Shown here: piece after piece, positions 51,954 through 52,205 of the stretch
Layout: each line of letters starts with the position of its first letter
How positions within the stretch are numbered: position 1 is the first letter of the stretch
NCBI GenBank assembly: GCA_024277025.1
Contig: JAJRWA010000157.1
Coordinates: 1 to 52,205, forward strand
Direction of reading: 5' to 3'
DNA from: Candidatus Krumholzibacteriota bacterium
GTDB lineage: Bacteria; Krumholzibacteriota; Krumholzibacteriia; LZORAL124-64-63
Length of the DNA stretch: 52,205 nt
Program-made: the position numbers and the translations under genes
Notes under the pieces: generated by a model
What the model saw: the letters and a program-made list of their open reading frames with translations, nothing else
The model's database searches: none
Told to the model about the DNA's origin: nothing

Positions 51954-52205
51954 TCATGAGGTGTTCCAGATTCTACGGGCGATACGCCCCCCTGGCAACC
52001 TTCGGATCAGGCCGGCCAATTCCAGCGCCGTGAGTCCTTCGACCCAGTTTTCCTCGGTACCGGGCCAGCGCCGGCGCAGTTCATCCCGCCGCACACCCTC
52101 CAGATCGAGTCGATCCATGATCCAGCGCGCCGAGCTTTGCGGCGCAGGGTCGAGGGCACCGTTGAACAGGTCCGGGACCGCCGCCGGTGGTGACCCGGTC
52201 CCACC
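51954..52205 (-). CDS. dprA: DprA/Smf C-terminal region (partial)
   Basis: The last 83 codons of a gene whose start is outside the window. The sequence has WIMDRLDLEGVRRDELRRRW, then WVEGLTALELAGLIRRLPGG, the winged-helix (DML1-like) domain that follows the Rossmann core in many DprA proteins. DprA loads RecA on incoming single-stranded DNA during transformation. The Rossmann part cannot be seen, so the call rests on this end only. The 104 bases between its stop and the ABC ATPase gene show nothing clear. Confidence 0.75.
   Translation of the reverse strand, partial: GGTGSPPAAVPDLFNGALDPAPQSSARWIMDRLDLEGVRRDELRRRWPGTEENWVEGLTALELAGLIRRLPGGRIARRIWNTS

Overview
The window looks like one contiguous chromosomal segment of a GC-rich, Gram-negative (diderm) bacterium. 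My best guess is a lineage of the FCB group or a neighbouring candidate phylum (Krumholzibacteria, Eisenbacteria or Latescibacteria-like). The reasons are a Bacteroidetes-type inositol-3-phosphate synthase, a DUF4837 lipoprotein, a short primary-type sigma factor without region 1.1, a DUF3467 protein, separate HldE kinase and adenylyltransferase genes, a beta-barrel outer-membrane protein and lipid-linked sugar transferases. This is inferred from protein families only; no 16S gene is present. Almost all genes lie on the minus strand. I see no phage, transposon, CRISPR array or integrated island.

Layout from right to left, which is the direction of most transcription. (1) 52205-48355: the end of dprA, then an ABC-2 exporter (ATPase and two permeases). 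(2) 48050-48358 (+): a DUF3467 protein, divergent from rfaE1-rfaE2 (ADP-heptose synthesis), a COG2403 cyclic-2,3-diphosphoglycerate-synthetase-like P-loop protein, sucC-sucD and ndk. (3) 42262-36187: the yceD-rpmF-plsX-fabD-fabG-acpP-fabF-rnc fatty-acid/phospholipid operon, without fabH. (4) 36098-30023: a TPR protein, an unknown exported protein, an ECF sigma factor with its zinc-finger anti-sigma factor, a DUF4837 lipoprotein and an outer-membrane barrel. This looks like an envelope-response block, and a good ECF-type promoter precedes the sigma gene. (5) 29879-26958: an orphan ParA ATPase converging with a plus-strand pair, ino1 and an MBL-fold hydrolase. (6) 26551-20715: surface-polysaccharide genes (a sugar transferase with an in-frame stop, a Gfo/Idh/MocA dehydrogenase, two GT4 and one GT2 glycosyltransferases) with three tRNA genes (Gly, Cys, Leu) among them. 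(7) 20528-17183: dnaK, a sigma-70 factor and tRNA-Val. (8) 17076-88: a long housekeeping run: thrS, infC-rpmI-rplT-pheS-pheT, zapB-zapA, a 6S RNA candidate, rny, folD, ispA, a divergent PAP2 protein, dxs, nadK, recN, tRNA-Arg and a small membrane protein.

The points most worth a second look are: a palindromic operator filling the spacer of the ino1 promoter, with two more copies of its half-site downstream; the sugar transferase whose conserved last 36 codons lie behind a TAA; a 6S RNA candidate ending in a terminator between zapA and rny; infC starting at AUC behind a perfect Shine-Dalgarno and an intrinsic terminator/attenuator; and perfect GC-rich inverted repeats without U-tracts in many gaps between genes. 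Nothing here clearly amounts to a new multi-gene defence or metabolic system; most of the window is conserved housekeeping DNA.
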